From Bacillota bacterium (GTDB lineage: Bacteria > Bacillota > Clostridia > Acetivibrionales > DSM-1351): a stretch of 5,905 nt of DNA. The notes beneath the pieces are model-generated. The model did not search any database and was not told where the DNA came from. It saw only the letters and a program-made list of their open reading frames with translations. The translations under genes were made by a program, and so were the position numbers. Shown piece by piece: positions 4,736-5,905 of the stretch (positions are counted from its first letter, which is position 1; each line of letters begins with the position of its first letter). The stretch covers positions 1-5,905 of the forward strand of contig JAEWZA010000493.1 in assembly GCA_023395575.1 (NCBI GenBank). Reading direction: 5' to 3'.

Positions 4736-5458
4736 CTACCTTCTACCCCTTAATCTATCTACAATATTCATAACAAAGCTATCAAAATATTTAGTTTTAC
4801 CCATTAAACTAATCCAATAACTAGGAGAACTCATACAATCATTTATAACATCTTCAGCATTTTTATAATTAGGAATACCTAATATGCTATAGCAAACATC
4901 CAACATTTCTTTAGCTTTTTCCTTAGTTTTATCTCCAACTATACCATCAGCAGTAAGTCCAGTTATAACTTGAAAATCTTTTACTGTCATATCATATTCA
5001 CCCTTTCCATTAAGTACACTATCTCTAATCTGTTCTTTCTGTGTCTGTGTAATATTCATTAAACTTTTTAATTGAACATGCCAAGGTTCTTCAGGTAAGA
5101 TTGGTTTTATTAAATCATATTTCTCTAATTCATCATTTGTTAAAGCTTTAAACCAACTATCTTGAATGTCTAGAGCTAAACAGTAACAATGATTGCTTTT
5201 ACCATAAGCTCCTGCTATACAAACTCCATTTTTATTTCTAACTGCTCCATACATAGGATTATTGGGGTCACTTATTTGATAATTAGTATTACATTGAGCT
5301 AATACTTGAGCATTTATAATCTTCTGTTTTTCTAAACTTCTATATCCAGATGTACAGGTACAATCCTTACCTTTCGCAATACAAAGGATATTAACCTGAT
5401 TAATAAGTTTCTGATAAACGAACCTTTCATCTTGATATTTAAATTTTACACATGCCAT
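4736..5458 (-). CDS. Endolysin: M15 (VanY/D,D-carboxypeptidase-like) zinc peptidase with a peptidoglycan-binding-like domain (240 aa)
   Basis: A cell-wall peptidase that should cut peptide stems or cross-links of peptidoglycan at lysis. The N-terminal M15 domain (about 1-135) shows TSGYR (36-40), the zinc-binding SxH...AxD box as SNHCYCLALD (Ser88, His90, Asp97) and EPWH (Glu124, His127). The ligands and catalytic Glu are therefore all present. A second domain (about 155-186, TVKDFQVITGLTADGIVG) resembles PG_binding_1, and a C-terminal helical tail follows. There is no signal peptide, which fits holin-dependent release. Two oddities: ten cysteines, many in the catalytic domain, and Cys93 at the position usually occupied by Gly in the HxxGxAxD box. 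The start at 5458 follows AGAAAGGA (5469-5476). The gene is coupled to the holin gene (11-base gap) and separated from the upstream gene by a terminator. Bond specificity (D,D- or L,D-) cannot be decided by eye. Confidence 0.88.
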   Translation of the reverse strand: MACVKFKYQDERFVYQKLINQVNILCIAKGKDCTCTSGYRSLEKQKIINAQVLAQCNTNYQISDPNNPMYGAVRNKNGVCIAGAYGKSNHCYCLALDIQDSWFKALTNDELEKYDLIKPILPEEPWHVQLKSLMNITQTQKEQIRDSVLNGKGEYDMTVKDFQVITGLTADGIVGDKTKEKAKEMLDVCYSILGIPNYKNAEDVINDCMSSPSYWISLMGKTKYFDSFVMNIVDRLRGRR

Positions 5459-5493
5459 TTATATCAATCCTTTCTGTAATTATTTTTGTGCAT

Positions 5494-5542
5494 CAAAAAA
5501 GAGACTAATCAACCTTTAACCTAAAATGGTCGGCTAGTCTCT
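5494..5542 (-). terminator. Terminator between the ADP-ribosyltransferase and endolysin genes
   Basis: On the minus strand AGAGACTA pairs with TAGTCTCT (5535-5542 with 5500-5507). The stem extends inward with wobbles and one mismatch to 15 bp, around a 13-base loop, and is followed by a T tract (5494-5500). It lies 34 bases after the stop codon at 5576 and only about 36 bases before the endolysin start. Confidence 0.8.
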
Positions 5543-5575
5543 GTATATGTATATACAATTTAATATTTACTTTCT

Positions 5576-5905
5576 TTATTGTTCAATTAATTCACACTCA
5601 TATACTATTGGAAAATCTAAATTGAAATTTAAACGTTTCTTTCTTAAAATAAATTTGGCATTGGGTGGTAATAAAAACTCCTGTTCGTTTAAGCAATCCT
5701 TAAATTTAACATACGCACCCTTTGTTCCTTTTAGCAGATATATTTTTAGTAGACATTTATATTTACGCTTCTTTGCAAAATCCACTAATAAATTTTTAAC
5801 TAAAGTAGTACTTACAAATGCCTTTTCAATAAAAACATCTCCAATTCTAGGTCTTGAATTTCTAAATAATCTTTTAAAATGTGATTTATATGTATACCTA
5901 TACAC
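5576..5905 (-). CDS. ADP-ribosyltransferase-like protein, 5' end outside the window
   Basis: The last 109 codons of a gene that probably continues beyond the right edge. The motifs follow the R-S-E class of mono-ADP-ribosyltransferases (ADP-ribosyltransferase exoenzyme type). A YR pair at residues 2-3 could be the conserved strand Arg. GDVFIEKAFVSTT (22-34) contains the S-T-T/S box. NEQEFLLPPNAKF (73-85) contains E-Q-E (74-76), the E-x-E signature typical of arginine-modifying enzymes, followed by the usual LLP...KF. The catalytic core is thus almost entirely visible. The GTG at the window edge is not proof of a start, and a longer N-terminal part is likely. Such domains occur in clostridial toxins and also in phage proteins that modify host proteins, sometimes fused to head proteins. 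The location at the end of the late region, just before lysis, fits either a virion-associated effector or a cargo gene. The target is unknown. Confidence 0.75.
   Translation of the reverse strand: MYRYTYKSHFKRLFRNSRPRIGDVFIEKAFVSTTLVKNLLVDFAKKRKYKCLLKIYLLKGTKGAYVKFKDCLNEQEFLLPPNAKFILRKKRLNFNLDFPIVYECELIEQ

Noticed and set aside
4249..4773. Plus-strand open frame of 174 codons opposite the holin gene
   Set aside because: It is antisense to a clear holin. The Thr/Ile/Pro-rich product is typical of the complement of a membrane protein gene.
1..5905. tRNA, rRNA, CRISPR array, insertion sequence or riboswitch
   Set aside because: No cloverleaf, regularly spaced repeats, transposase or recognisable riboswitch core was seen on either strand.

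Overview
The window is very AT-rich. It has strong AGGAGG-type ribosome-binding sites, sigma-A-like promoters, a Clostridium-type holin and a fragment of the sporulation regulator Spo0A. It looks like a temperate phage, or a prophage in circular or excised form, of an endospore-forming Clostridium or close relative. Almost all genes lie on the minus strand, so the phage reads from right to left.

Right part (about 5905 to 4187): the end of a late region. A 5'-truncated ADP-ribosyltransferase-like gene ends in a strong terminator. It is followed by a two-gene lysis cassette, an M15-type zinc peptidase endolysin and then a holin of the TcdE-like/phage_holin_4 type, closed by another terminator.

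Centre (about 4110 to 3720): the apparent phage attachment site. It contains the last 46 codons of spo0A, with no start codon or 5' part and a clearly higher GC content. On each side is an exact copy of a 14-bp direct repeat, with related motifs around it that look like arm-type integrase-binding sites. Immediately left is a full-length tyrosine integrase with all six catalytic residues. Lysis genes, attP and int follow one another as in many temperate phages. The simplest reading is that the phage integrates into the 3' end of host spo0A and supplies a replacement C-terminus.

Left part (about 2640 to 1): a probable lysogeny-control region. A small cysteine-rich, HNH-like zinc protein (+ strand) is divergent from a 365-residue protein that has the tyrosine-recombinase layout but has lost its key catalytic residues. 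That recalls MrpR (YopR), the SPbeta master repressor, which has a recombinase fold but no recombinase activity. Further left is a small acidic protein of unknown function with its own promoter.

In the working model, int inserts the phage into spo0A and rebuilds the gene, with int lying codirectionally downstream of it. The degenerate recombinase is the candidate repressor, the lysis cassette releases progeny, and the ADP-ribosyltransferase is a candidate effector. The att structure and domain calls are well supported by the sequence; the regulatory links are inference.
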